From positions 1 to 34,439 of the forward strand of contig JACGCK010000356.1 in the NCBI GenBank assembly GCA_014925825.1: a stretch of DNA of 34,439 nucleotides, in the 5' to 3' direction. Positions 10,246 to 21,311 of this stretch are shown here, piece after piece (position 1 is the first letter of the stretch; each line of letters opens with the position of its first letter). The notes beneath the pieces were generated by a model. The model worked only from the letters and a program-made list of their open reading frames with translations, had not been told where the DNA came from and did not search any database. The stretch comes from Pholiota molesta (lineage: Eukaryota; Basidiomycota; Agaricomycetes; Agaricales; Strophariaceae). The translations under genes and the position numbers were made by a program.

Positions 10246-11214
10246 GGTTATAATCGGGGTAAGAAGGTGTTGTCAGGTTCCTGGATTCCAGGGGGCGCAC
10301 GCGTTGTTTCGTGCACGCGCTCGAACGAGAGTCAAAACGCCTGCCAACGCAGAAGAAGAGGCGTCAAGATGTTAGGGCCTTCGCGAGTGTAAGTACACCC
10401 CTGGTGGATGTGATGATCTGACTGTGACCTCAAGTTTTAAGTACGAAAGACATCACTGATCATGCGATTCATGAGAAAAGTAGAAACGACTTACTCTAAG
10501 TATGATGGGTTGATGATGATGGTGGCAGGAAAGGGAAATGAGCACGACTTTTGAGAGTGCTATTTACAGCGCCTGTTCGGGCCGCCCGCGGCAACAACTG
10601 CCGCCACGGCTTGCCTCAACGCTGGGTGACGCCCGACGAGAGATTGTCTGTAAAATCCAGGTTGAACGTTGAGTTCTGAGGCCATGCTGATAAGCATCAG
10701 CGTGGAGATCTACTACTTGACAAAAATGTGTCACAAAATATTCGATGGAGCTAGTGGTCGTATTTGTACAGTATCACACTGAGTTACTTCTGCAAATCCT
10801 TGAAGGAATCAGAACAGCTAAATGATTCCTCGAGACAATCCGGCCGCGTAAGAATGAGAAGCGTAAATCTCTCAACAAATGTGAATCACGCTCTTGCTGA
10901 TGGATTCTATACTAGCTTAGTAAACCCTGATTGTTGCACAAGTCAAGCACAAGCGCTAAGCCTCGATGAAGACTTCGATTATCGCCAAATATCGCCACAG
11001 ACCTCTCTAATCAATCTCTATTCAAATCTAGCTATAGGAAAGTCTTCCCCTTCCGGTTTAAATTCGCAAACAAATCTTTTTGAATATATTGAGATGCAGG
11101 GGTCATGGTATACATCGCGAACCTAGGAAAATCGATTATTCCAACTTCCCATGTGGTGCGGGTGCGTTTTCGGACCCATGGATTTTGTCCTTAATTCCGA
11201 TAAATCTGGAAGCT
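10246..11214. other. Intergenic, cyclo-ligase promoter to transposon
   Basis: About 970 bp upstream of the cyclo-ligase and left of the Harbinger element. A 120-codon frame at 10764-11126 has no motif, low complexity in places and no convincing start, so I do not call it. Nothing else recognised. Confidence 0.4.
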
Positions 11215-11217
11215 TTA
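11215..11217. repeat. Target-site duplication TTA, left copy
   Basis: TTA directly abuts the left terminal inverted repeat; an identical TTA follows the right end at 14473-14475. A 3-bp TWA duplication is diagnostic of PIF/Harbinger insertion. Confidence 0.9.
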
Positions 11218-11234
11218 GGGCCCTTTCGGAAACC
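11218..11234 (+). repeat. Harbinger left terminal inverted repeat
   Basis: 17 bp starting GGGCCCTTTCGG, the exact reverse complement of 14456-14472. The following ~40 bp match the other end only imperfectly. Confidence 0.95.
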
Positions 11235-11528
11235 CGGTTAAGAATCCTGTTTAGTCTAGTTTACCTGCCAAATGTTAAACCAACCTGAAAACGTCTGGCT
11301 AGCACTCTAAACTAACCCAAATGCCTTTCGGCAACACTCGGTTACGCTTTGTTTAGGGTAACGTGCATGTCACTCGAGTGACTGTTGGCGTTATCACGCT
11401 CACGCCGCGTTCTTCACTGTTCTTCATCTCACATCGACTCTCATCTCCTCGCGTTACTTACTACGCGTGTCTCTCGTTATCTACGGCTACCACACTCGCT
11501 TATATCTTCATATTTCATATCTATTCTA

Positions 11529-12684
11529 ATGCCTCGACAGCCAGCAAAAGCGAAAGGAAAAGAAAACAAAGAACCTGGAAGTAAACGGGCAAAATGGAAC
11601 TCTAACTGCGACGCAATCCTTATCGAGTGTCTGACAAGGGAAAAAGCCAACGGCCGCATGACTAGCAACAGTAGCTGGCATGGTGATGCATGGACAGCAG
11701 CAGAGAAGGCTCTCGCAGGCACCGAGCTTCATTCTGGTGGCATCCACAAGTCATCAGACAGTTGCCAGTACCGCTGGGCTTTGGTACGTGTTTTTAGCAT
11801 ATCTGACCTCAGAAGCTGACATGTGTGCTTGGATAGCTCAAGAGAGAGTGGACTCAAGTCAAATTTCTACGTGACAGATCTGGATTTGGGTGGGACGACG
11901 AGAATCAGCTCGTTACGGCCACGGAAGAGGTTTGGAAGGAACTGTTGAAGGTATGTCCGTTTGACGCAGATTGTATCCTGGGATCTAATAATTCTGCAGA
12001 CCCATAACCACCTCCTCAAGTGGAAAACCACCTCTTTTCCCCTCTATAACTCCATGCATGATCTCGTATATGGAACAGTCGCTACTGGGGAAGGAGCCTT
12101 CCATCCTGGCCATGATTATACACCCCAGCCCGAAAATTTCGACACCGACTTTGACACCGAGCCTGCAAGTGCGAGTAGCTCACAATCTCACATTGATCCT
12201 TCATTGCAAACATTAGACAATGAAGATCCCATCCCAGCACATTTAGTACGTTGCAGCCCTTGTATCATTTTCAATTGCTTATCACTATTTTCAGCTTAAT
12301 ACCATCTCAGATGTCATCCCCAAGCCACAGCCCTTGACCCCTCTTGCAGTGAATGGTCGTAAGCGTGCCGCAGAGGGACATCATGAAGCCACCTCGTCTA
12401 AACGCACTCGCAAAACTGGGACATCTAGTGCTATTGGAGACATGGCATCATCTGTCCGTGAACTCGCAACCGCCTTCAAAAGTTCAAATGGGCCTACAAC
12501 CCCTGACCGCCGAGCTGCCGCAGTGCAAATTATCGAAGATGACGACGAACTATCGGAGGATGAACAAATCAAGATCTTTGGGGTTATCTGCCGTAAGATC
12601 GCCATTGCTGATACCATTATTGCTATCAAGGACAAGAAGAAACGTACCCGTTATATTCAAAGTGAGCTCGCTGATGATCTCTAA
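11529..12684 (+). CDS. Myb/SANT-like protein of the Harbinger element
   Basis: Family knowledge: autonomous Harbinger elements encode a Myb/SANT-like protein that helps the transposase enter the nucleus and bind the element ends. Exons 11529-11783, 11837-11950, 12000-12245 and 12295-12684 total 1005 nt (334 aa) with no stop. Seen: a basic N-terminus (KAKGKENKEPGSKRAKW), then a helical region with conserved Trp spacing at about residues 20-125 (KWNSNCDAILIECL, HGDAWTAAEKAL, QYRWALLKREW, FGWDDENQLVTATEEVWKELL). This is the layout of the fungal Myb_DNA-bind_3-like domain. An acidic/Ser-rich linker and a second basic patch (NGRKRAAEG...SKRTRKTG) follow, a probable nuclear localisation signal, and the C-terminal ~80 residues look helical. 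The intron lengths (53, 49 and 49 nt) match host introns. It sits wholly inside the element and points toward the transposase gene. Confidence 0.88.
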
Positions 12685-12823
12685 ATACATGGTAGTATCA
12701 TTATTATGTTATACCCTAATCTTATACCCTATTCATCTCTATATTTGCCATTTTGCTCACTTTTATCCAATCATTCTATTGTTATTTTAAACATCATTTT
12801 ATTCATACAAACAATGCCTTTCC

Positions 12824-14261
12824 TTATATACCCCGTGCTCGTAATTCCTCAATATAGTCTACCCACATAGCCTTTGCAATAGCATCCCGCTTTTCACCTG
12901 CTCGCACGCGTTCTGCCGGAGATATATGGCGACCCAAGTTTTCTGGTGTGATTGGAATCTCTGGGGGTAAATTGTTGGTAAAATCTTCAATATTACCCAA
13001 ATCCTCTTCCTCTTCTGCAAGATCATCAGGATCGAAAATGCGGATGAAATTATGAAGAACTGCAAGGGCTGCAGGTATTTTGGCTTGAGTTTGAAGAGAA
13101 TATTCTGCAGCAGCTGCCATAAGTCGAAATCTTCGTTTGCACACGCCAAAGATACGTTCAATGACATTTCGAAGAGATGCATGTCGAAGATTGAACAACT
13201 CTTTATAGCTGGTGGGCCTTAAAATCTGGTAAATACTATTGATAGATATATGAGACAAATATCATAAACTCACCGTAAATTTGCTTGTTCCCATTCTTTC
13301 AAGTGGTAACGTACACCACGATAAGGGACAAGCAAAGCATCACATAGTGGAAATCCAGCATCTGCAAGATAATATGTTCCTGGTTCAATAACAAAGTCCT
13401 TCTGGCGAGCATGATCAAATATTCTGGAATCTGCTGCACTCCCTTCCCATCCTGCAAGAATATAGCAAAAACGTAGAGAAAAAAGACACGCAGCAAGAAG
13501 GTTTGTAGAAATGAACCCTTTTCGACTCCGGTATCTTGCCATATCAAGCTTTGAAACAAATGCATGGAGAAGAGATCCATCGAGAGCACCTCGGCATTCT
13601 GAAAAGTATGGAAAGAATTTCGGATTATTGAGGATTTCGGGGGGTACTTCATTCCGAGGGAGATGAACATAGGTGCTATAGAACTCTTTTGAGACAAGCA
13701 TATTGAGTATACGGTGAAAGCATCTGAAATAAGATGAGATAAGCTTTTGTCAGTAAATAAGGGGATACTCACTTTGAGATTGTATCACCACTACGTTGAA
13801 AGCGCTCTTGCATCTCAATATTGCCTTGTCCTGTACGTGCAATGCGAAGAAAAATTGCCAGCTGCTCTTCTGAGCTGACATATCGAGTCGGACATAATCC
13901 TGCTTTGGCCTCAAGTTCTCGCAATAGCTGACGAAATACATAACGATGCATTCCCATCATTCGCCGAAAACGAAGAGGATGTCCTAAACAAATTAAACAA
14001 TGCAATTTGGGTCATTTTATGATACAATGAAGCTGGCTTAAAATCACCTTCAAGAAGTTCCTGAATCCAGTCTTGCCCTCTAAGTGCTGAAGTGTGCATG
14101 GGCCGTTTTTCGAGATGAGGAGCGAGCTGAGATAGCACAGTTGCAACACCAGAGACTGCTCCAAGGAGACATAGAGCAGCTTTCTGGTGTTTTTCTTCAC
14201 GGATCTGTCGAGATGACGGGCGCTGGGTGCTGGCTGCAGATCCGCTACGTAAACGAGTCAT
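12824..14261 (-). CDS. Harbinger DDE transposase (HARBI1-like nuclease)
   Basis: Cuts and rejoins the element ends. Exons by ascending position: 12824-13217, 13274-13723, 13773-13983, 14048-14261. They total 1269 nt (422 aa) with no stop or frameshift. Seen: a basic N-terminus; a helix-turn-helix-like region around residues 75-140 (FRRMMGMHRYVFRQLL, LAIFLRIARTGQG, FQRSGDTISKCFHRIL); then the DDE_4 fold with GALDGSL (Asp190), GWEGSAADSRIF, YYLADAGF (Asp263) and RNVIERIFGVCKRRF (Glu312). Spacing D263 to E312 gives DD48E, which is normal for PIF/Harbinger. All three catalytic acids are present, so the enzyme should be catalytically competent. The C-terminus has the usual HNFIRIFDPDD. The terminal repeats and TSD match this superfamily. 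Confidence 0.95.
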
Positions 14262-14455
14262 GAATATGTATAGATTCTTCTCTTGAGTGTTGTATGGGTG
14301 GCTGATTTCTTATCTCTAAGCAGATCGCACGTCGGTGGGTTATGTGACATATATGTGACTCAGCGTTATGATCTGTGATGATGGGGACTAACAGAGTTCT
14401 CACGCGTTTAAGGTCATCTAACCCAAGCTAAACTAAACGGTCGGTTTATTAACAT

Positions 14456-14472
14456 GGTTTCCGAAAGGGCCC
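14456..14472 (-). repeat. Harbinger right terminal inverted repeat
   Basis: Exact reverse complement of 11218-11234; ends at GGGCCC immediately before TTA. Confidence 0.95.
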
Positions 14473-14475
14473 TTA
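14473..14475. repeat. Target-site duplication TTA, right copy
   Basis: Matches the TTA at 11215-11217. The empty site would read TTA once between the two flanks. Confidence 0.9.
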
Positions 14476-15152
14476 CTTGTCATAGCTAGTGAAAACTGTG
14501 CAAGACTTGTCTTAACTGGGCTAATTACATCACGTGTGATTACGGGAGAAAACCGATCGCGAATTGGTGGCGTTCACACGGATCCCTGAAAGGAAATAGA
14601 AGGGAATCCCGTACATTCAACACGTCCAACGTTCTCCGCGGTCCTCCAGGTCGTGCTTCCAGTTCGCTACCACGCTTCAGGACCACCTTCAGAGTGCAAC
14701 CTTCTGCGCGGTTACCTCTCGTTTCTCATGATCGCCAGCCCGTGACGCGTGGGCGCATTGGAAGGTTGCACCAGCCAGTTTTTCCAACTCATGTTCGTCA
14801 GTTACTGCTGTATTGCCTCCTCTTTTGTTCCCCTGACAGCGCTCTGTGTAACTCTCTTCAGGCGATTTGATACACAGGAGATTAAGCATCGGACGGGCTC
14901 TTCCTCTCACATCTAGGTGAGAGACGGACGGGGTCTTTTTTTGTCGTGTTATCGTTTTGTCCTATCTGGCTCAATCGTTCAGATATAGCTGACGTCAGGC
15001 CACGATCCTTGAACTTTATTGAATGCTTTTGTACAGGACACTCTAAATTCACTGCACAACATACATTCTTTCTTCGCCACGTAAGTGGAGACTGTTCCAC
15101 TATGATACTACATGGTCTTGACGATGCAGTGCGGTACCGTATCTAGTTAAAA
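14476..15152. other. Promoter / 5' region of the C2H2 gene
   Basis: About 680 bp between the transposon and the C2H2 start codon. No coding sequence recognised. It should hold the C2H2 promoter, so the transposon insertion lies about 0.7 kb upstream of that gene's ATG. A CRE-like GACGTCA-containing stretch (tgacgtcagg) occurs near 14989-14998. Confidence 0.45.
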
Positions 15153-18100
15153 ATGGACCAAGGCTTCTCGGCTATGACGTCGTACCCTCCCAGGCCTACA
15201 GCCGAGGTTCCCGCACGTATATCTACGCCACCTCCTCCTACCAAGACCCATCACCAAGGGGTGGGCACCCACAACACTTCCATGACCCTCGGCCATATGT
15301 TAGCAACATCCAGCGCGCGGAACCACCCGCCCTTCCAGCATCCCTATCCGCACGAATCCGCCCCCACCACCATTCTACACGATCCAACTCGATACCCTGA
15401 ATCTTCCCAGCGGACGTTATACCAGCATCACGACCATGTCCGCACCCATCATACCTACCAACCTGCCGCCCCTGTATATGTGGACCACCTGGACAGGCCG
15501 CAATATCCATCCATAGCGGATGCCACAGACGATCCATATCTTCCTAATTTCCACGACCCGTCTTTTTCGATTCTACATTCGCCGTCGTCGAACTACCAGC
15601 TACCGCCCATCACCCTGCATTTGCAACCGGAGCCTCACGAAATATCAGATTATCGAAACTCTATGAGAACATATCATGATTTACAATCCAGCAACAATCC
15701 CTATCGCCGCGCCTCGATCCAATCATCCCTACGACTCTCGCACAGCGTCCAGCATCATAATACAACACAGGACCCTAGACTCTACCTCGACGATCAGCCA
15801 ACAGCAAAAATTGCCTCGCGGCGTGGCTCAGTCACCCCCGATCCACAGGCCTCACCCTCACAACTTCAGCAGCGGCAACATCAACACCCACAGCGCCTCA
15901 CACCGCTGGTTTATGGTTCTATCGTCTCGTCTGTTGGGCATAGCACAGACTATCCCAGCAGCTCAGGCGACAGTCACCGTAGCAGCCACAAGACCGCAGC
16001 AAGGACCACTACATATAGTAATGAATTTTACAGTTCATCGCATGCCTCGTCCTCCATTCCCATGAGTAACAGTCATGCGCATTCCACCAACAACGGCGCC
16101 CATGAACACCGGCACAGTATTTCTACTAATTGTGCCCAAGGAGACGAGCACATGCAGTATACTTACTCTCGAGATTCGACCACGGATCTCGATTCGATTC
16201 CAACTTCGGCTCCAAGTATGGTTCTCTTTCCCGTACTACCTTCTTTTGGGCTTCCACTCACATTCTCGTAACACTACCAGGCTTGGACTCCTTCTATCGA
16301 TTCGACCGACACGCCGACCTTCGCCTACGCACCCCTATTGACTCACAATATCCAGCGTCGGCGATGTCTCCTTACCATTCTCCCCTAGGTACATCTGACA
16401 ATGACTCCGTCATGGATAGCGATGGCGGCGCGCGCGACGACAACGACGACGACGAAGTGTCACTCAACGCCGACCCGACGCTGAATTCTATTGTCCTCGA
16501 CAGTCAGGGCGGCAAAAGGACGCCGACGAGTAGGGAGGACGGCGGCTGGGATGGCGCAGCTGGGGACGTCGCGAATGAGCAGCCGAAGACGAAGAAGAAG
16601 AAGAAATCCAAGATGCACGAGTGCGGTGTGTGTGGCAAGAAGTTCCCCAGGTCAGTGATGTTCCGCTATTCTGGTCTTTCGCCTTTTTCCAGTGCCTACT
16701 GTTATTTCCGTTCCGTGGCAATGGGCACTACAACCATGACACCTTTGTTACCTGATCTATTGGGATATGTTCATTTTTTTGGGGGGTATTGCGCTGATAC
16801 ATTCCTTGCACCAGGCCAAGCGGGCTCAAGACACACATGAACACGCACAACAACGAAAAACGTGAGTCTCGACATACCCGCTCCTGCCTGCTCCGCCGCG
16901 CGCTCCACTCATCAGCCTCCACGGTCTCACTTTTTTTATACATAGCCTTCCCGTGCGGGTTTCCAGGATGCACCCGCACCTTCGGCGTGCGGTCCAACGC
17001 AAAACGCCATCTGCGCACACACGGTGTCGTGCCCGCCGCGAGCGACGCCCAGCCCCTGTACGTCGTCGGCTTCGAGCCGCCCGTGGTCCTCCCGCCCCAC
17101 CTGGAACCGCGCGACAACAACAGCAACGGCAGCAGAAGCAGCGACGGTAGCACCAACAATAATACGCCTGGCGCCCTCCCGAGTGCGTTAGGGGTGCGCG
17201 GCGCGGCGTCGGATGGCCAGCTACCGGGAGGCGAGGACCGCGCGGGCGAGGGCGCGGAGCAGGCGCCGGAGCCGCGGGACCACTACCAGTACCAGCACCA
17301 GAAGTCGGCGCGCGCGTACAAGATCAAGTGGATGCCGCTGAGCCTGTCGACGCGCACGAATGCGGCGTCGTTGCGCGAGGCGGTGGAGGTGGGGGCGGAG
17401 AGGAAGGGGCGTGGGGCGCCGGACAGGGCGAGGAGGGGCGCTGGGAGGGAGGAGTATGAGCCGGGGATGGAGGAGGCGGTGGTGGCGGAGGAGGAGGAGG
17501 AGGAGGAGGAGGAGGAAGGGTACGATGACGAGAGGCGTGCGGGAGGGTTGCGGCTGCGGGCGCGCATGGAGGACAGTGATTCGGAGGACGCGGAGGATGT
17601 GGCGGTGGATCATGCTGGAGGCCTGTACGGCGATATGGCCGCTGCTGCGCGTTTGAGCATCCCGCTTCGCCCTGTCTTCCCGTCGTCGGCGTCTGGTGTA
17701 GGTCTGCTAGATGATGCCGTCGGCAGCGGCCGACCGGGGCGGATGAGGTCCTCCATGCTGGATGAGTCGATGGGGTCTGATGCGGATCTGGAGTGCCGCT
17801 ACACGCCAAAATGCCCGAGCGCTTCGTCAGGCTGCAGCAGGTGCCCGCTGTCACCGTCGTCGTCGCCGTCAATCGGGCTCCCGACGCTCTCATCCGGTTC
17901 TTCAGCTACATCGACTTTCATGACCCCAGCAAGTCCAGCGCGGATCTCTGCTTCGCCGTGGTCAGGCTCGCATTCGAGGAATACGACGCTCGACCGAGGC
18001 AAGTCGAGTTTATCCGAACTCGGTGAAGCTGCAGCAGCATCGGCCGCAGCCGCGGAGTTCAGCGTCGAGGAGCGGAACTCGTATCTGGGATTCGGATCGC

Positions 18101-18283
18101 ATCCTTACCACCCTTCGCAGGTATGTCCCTTTCTGGTTCTCTTCCCCCAGTCCCGACTCGTGTTTTTCTTCAGCTGAGACAAAGCCAGCAATGTCTGAAC
18201 TGACTTGTTTTCTCCAGTTTCGCATGCTTCCTGGACCCGCGCCGACGAATGCTGTGGCGCCGCCGCGGTACATGGTGGTTTGA
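15153..18283 (+). CDS. C2H2 zinc-finger transcription factor
   Basis: Exons 15153-16215, 16281-16650, 16815-16861, 16946-18120 and 18218-18283 total 2721 nt (906 aa). Seen: a long N-terminus rich in Ser, His, Pro, Gln and Tyr; an acidic DNDDDDE stretch; a Lys run (KKKKK) just before the fingers; then two adjacent C2H2 fingers, C469-x2-C472-x12-H485-x3-H489 and C497-x4-C502-x12-H515-x3-H519, joined by a TGEKP-like linker (NNEKP). The fingers are spread over three exons. A poly-Glu run and Ser/Ala-rich regions follow, and the last exon ends in a short PPRYMVV. Paired fingers of this type occur in basidiomycete regulators, including the one named c2h2 that controls mushroom development in Schizophyllum. 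Whether this is its orthologue cannot be decided without a tree. The last intron could instead use an acceptor at 18174, giving a different short tail. Confidence 0.88.
17488..17516 (+). repeat. (GGA)n tract coding for poly-Glu
   Basis: About ten tandem GAG/GGA triplets inside the C2H2 gene encode an uninterrupted run of ten or so Glu residues. Such a tract may vary in length between alleles. Confidence 0.85.
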
Positions 18284-18571
18284 AGATACACTGGAGATCC
18301 TGCACATGAAAATCTCCCATATGCTCTATGTCTCGCGCGGCTCATGAAAGTGCACTACGTAGGTCCTTTACCTTGGATAGCCTTGGATTCGGATAGGATC
18401 TTGCCGGATGATAAATTGTACCATATATCGCTTCCATGTTCTTGTCTATGACATATGCTGCTTTCTACTTATCTAACCGTTTATTTATTATCATGCATCT
18501 TTCCTTATCTTCAGTCATTGTCATACCTGTTCTCGAATGATTATGTTACAGTCAACATTGACGCAACTTTT

Positions 18572-19886
18572 TCAAAAGTTGGATAGACGGGACTTGCTCA
18601 ATGTCAATTCGAATGAAAGGGACTTGCTGGATGTCAATTTGGGAAATTGGGTCTGACGCCACCTCCTCAATTCGGGCTCCAGTCCGTCGTCAGATCTTTC
18701 GTAGCTCCAAAAGATGATTTTGAGAAGAACATTCTGAAGCGTTGGCCACCCTGATTCCGTCAAAGCCGAGTCAAGGAGTCCCAAGTCATCTCCTCGCATG
18801 AAATCCACATTCGTGTCAACACAGACTTCGATTGTGATCATTTCGATGAGGTTGTTGTTTTCCATTTTCACGAGCTCGATACAAAGGCCGGAAAAAAGGA
18901 TCAGTGCTTCTATTGCGCTGGCTTTGGCTGAAAACGGTCTTCACGTGAAGGTGTTTGAGCGTCTGCATTGTCGGATATAACATTTGGGAAAGGTTGATTT
19001 GCGTCACATTCACCAAGCCATTTATATCTATAAAGGGATAGAAAATAAGTAATCGGATAACTATGCATACGAGTGGGTTGTTCGTACTGTGAAAGTCCAC
19101 TTGGACACTGGTAAGCTGTTTACAACAACTCAAAAACTCGAGTGATGCTTGAACCTCATCCCGCCTACGTATTTTGAATGACAGCTCATTGAGGCAACTG
19201 AAATCAATCAATGATTTTCCGCATTTGCGCCGGGCCGCATACATCTTCATGAGAGCTCCAATGTCTTTAAGACCAGCTGATAGGCTGCGAAGCCCAATCG
19301 ATGTCTCAGGCAAGACCGAGGTGATGGTGTCTTTGACATCCAACACCGTAACACGGTCAAGGTCAAAGTGGCGTAGATTGATGCAGGGAGCCAGATCCGA
19401 GGTAACAGAATTATGGATATTAGAAAGATAAAATTCGGTGAGTGTTGGCAGATGCAGCAAATGGAGCAGCGCTGGCCGGAGTGGGTTATCATCCCATTCA
19501 AGCTTGTTTGGCCCCTGATAGTAGGGATTCAAAATGCGGAGAAATTTCAAGTGAGTGATTTTTCTGAAGGTTTGTATGTGCGAGGCATCCGAACGATCGC
19601 TAATTGAAACATTGTATGTCAGGTTGCGAATACAATGTCCAATCTCAGAGGAGGAATCGAGCAGTTCCTGAAGCCAAGGAGTGGTAGTGTTAATAACGCT
19701 TGTGAAGAATGGTGAAGATCGAGCATAACGATTGTTCACAGCAATGGTAGCAAATATATGCTTTCGTCAGAGATGGTGGAAATCATGGCAGACGAGAGCA
19801 CAAGCTTTCATCGAGGAAAGAGATGGATCGTCTTGGGCCAGGAGACTGATGGTCGCTTCTGTGATTTCGAAGGGAAGTCTAGGTAT
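18572..19886 (-). pseudogene. F-box pseudogene, paralogue of the 24892 gene
   Basis: Reads as a full-length copy of the intact F-box gene at 24892-26177 but carries three lesions. (1) The start region reads ATA (19884-19886) where the paralogue has its ATG region. (2) In the F-box the Cys codon of HDFHHLC is TGA, at 19767-19769. (3) A run of six A on the plus strand (18892-18897) gives one extra T in the coding strand after TDPF, shifting the frame. Past the shift the frame at 18572-18871 resumes the homologous sequence (ESGWPTLQNVLLK, QTQFPKLTSS) to a stop. The intron is conserved in position (19028-19087). Between the lesions 300 codons remain open, so decay is recent. A shortened protein starting at 19739 (MNNRYARSS) would lack the F-box. 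Confidence 0.9.
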
Positions 19887-20119
19887 GCTGAAATTCCTTG
19901 GTCTTGAATTTATATTGATCGGAATCAACTCTCCAGAGTACGTCCAGAAACCTGTCTGAGTGAGTTACAGACCTTAAAAGAAAATAATTGAGCCAGTTGG
20001 AAGCGGGAGACAAGCGAGAGATGGAGGCCAGTCACACTCGCCAGCAGTCACACTGATGATGACACGCGACGTGTCGTCTCTTGCTTTCGATTTCGACGTC
20101 CAAGCTGAAAGATGCTTGT

Positions 20120-20792
20120 ATGGCACAGTCACCTGCCGATATTTTCCTAAACACTTCTCCTAGATCTCCCACTGCCCCATACCACTGGCCTCCACAACCA
20201 GAAGAGCGCAGGAGTCGCGCACCCGAGTTCTATGGTTTCGTCGCGTGGACGTCCACCTACTTGCTATTCGTATTGTATATCTTATGGGCAGTACTGCCGG
20301 ATGAGTGGATCGTCTGGATGGGGGTCACTTGGTACCCTAGTAGGTGAGATGCCCAGAGGTGGTTTTGACAGTGTTCTTTCCTTGCTGACTTTTCTCTTCT
20401 TTGGTAGAGAATGGGCGCTTCTGTTCCCCTCTTGGTCTGTCATGGTCGTCATCCTGAACTACATCTCGTACTCTGCGCTGGCCATCAGAGCCACGCCAGC
20501 CTTTAACGAGATGAGCTCTATCACTGGTTCGGAAGATTCATCTTACTCTGTCGAAGTTGACCTTGCTCATCAAGCCCCACCGATAGATTCCCGCATTGCG
20601 CTGCCATCTCCTGAAGATGGGGACCACAACCCATATATGGCCTCAGCAAAAGACGATTTTATTCCCGAATTATACGATATACCAATTGGGATGGTTAATC
20701 GCGTTTTATACCATGATACCCTTCGGAGGGCTTATTCCAAAGCCCAAACGCAATACGAGTCGGACGGGAGTCGTCAATCGAATTCGCCATGA
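20120..20792 (+). CDS. GPI19: PIG-P subunit of GPI-GlcNAc transferase
   Basis: PIG-P/Gpi19 is a small ER membrane subunit of the complex that moves GlcNAc from UDP-GlcNAc to phosphatidylinositol, the first step of GPI anchor synthesis. Exons 20120-20343 and 20408-20792 total 609 nt (202 aa). Seen: the PIG-P signature EFYGFVAWTSTYLLFVLYILWAVLP with the first membrane span at about 36-57, then WMGVTWYPSREWALLFPSW and a second span (SVMVVILNYISYSALAI), both in the expected hairpin. A longer cytosolic tail holds IPIGMVNRVLY, which matches the conserved DIP(I/L)xxVN C-terminal motif of fungal PIG-P. The intron falls in the YPSREWAL segment. The Met at 20120 is chosen because the upstream frame begins only with a TTG. 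Confidence 0.92.
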
Positions 20793-21311
20793 ATTCCTTG
20801 CAGATGTTATGGCCGGGCATCGAAATCTAATGCTGGACGTTTCCATGACTGCTGGAACACGACGTGAGTGATTCATACAATCTGATTGCTCTTGCATACG
20901 GCTTAGGAACAGTAAAGAGCACATACTATGTTTTCGACTCTGGCCTCTATTATGCAGCTCTTATGTCCATATGAAGTGATTGATCGACTCATCCGCAAAG
21001 CTCACGGAATATCGGGGTCTGACATCAGGAGACTAGCTCTTCTGGCGAATTAGTATAATTGCTTCATACTCATACATAAAGACTGGGTCATAAGATTTTA
21101 CCAGTCCGTTGTTAGAATCTCCTCCAATTAACCAAAAGTAAATAATTTATTCCTAAGTTAATACAACGTAAATAATAGCGATAGCATGGACAGCGATAAT
21201 CAAAATTTCTACAACATCTTATCTGATGGCAAAATCAGCTCCCAACAGCACCTACCGCACACAACTGGGAAAAGATTGAGTGAAAGCAACATGGAATAGA
21301 GATTTTCGAAC
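20793..21311. other. Intergenic between convergent PIG-P and EXO1
   Basis: AT-rich stretch holding both 3' UTRs. A possible extra last exon of EXO1 lies within it (see that gene). No other gene seen. Confidence 0.5.

Larger units (their letters stand above)
11218..14472. mobile_element. PIF/Harbinger DNA transposon, apparently complete
   Basis: A 3255-bp element bounded by perfect 17-bp terminal inverted repeats starting GGGCCCTTTCGG and flanked by TTA duplications. Beyond 17 bp the ends stay loosely similar: both sides carry GTTTAG and CTAACCCAA motifs (11312-11320 and 14418-14426), likely subterminal binding sites. It carries the two genes usual for autonomous Harbinger elements, a Myb/SANT-like protein (+, 11529-12684) and a DDE transposase (-, 12824-14261), arranged tail to tail with 139 bp between the stops. 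Both frames are open once their short introns are removed. It inserted between the cyclo-ligase and the C2H2 gene, in non-coding DNA. Intact termini, an intact TSD and intact genes together suggest a recent insertion and possibly an active element. Confidence 0.95.

Noticed and set aside
10764..11126. 120-codon frame left of the transposon
   Set aside because: No ATG start at its listed beginning and no motif; AT-rich flank sequence.
12334..12684. Separate short gene at the end of the transposon
   Set aside because: It is the last exon of the spliced Myb/SANT-like gene, joined in frame at 12295.
17324..17893. 189-codon Pro-rich frame on the minus strand
   Set aside because: It lies opposite the GC-rich fourth exon of the C2H2 gene, and its poly-Pro arises from the GGA tract. 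A shadow frame.
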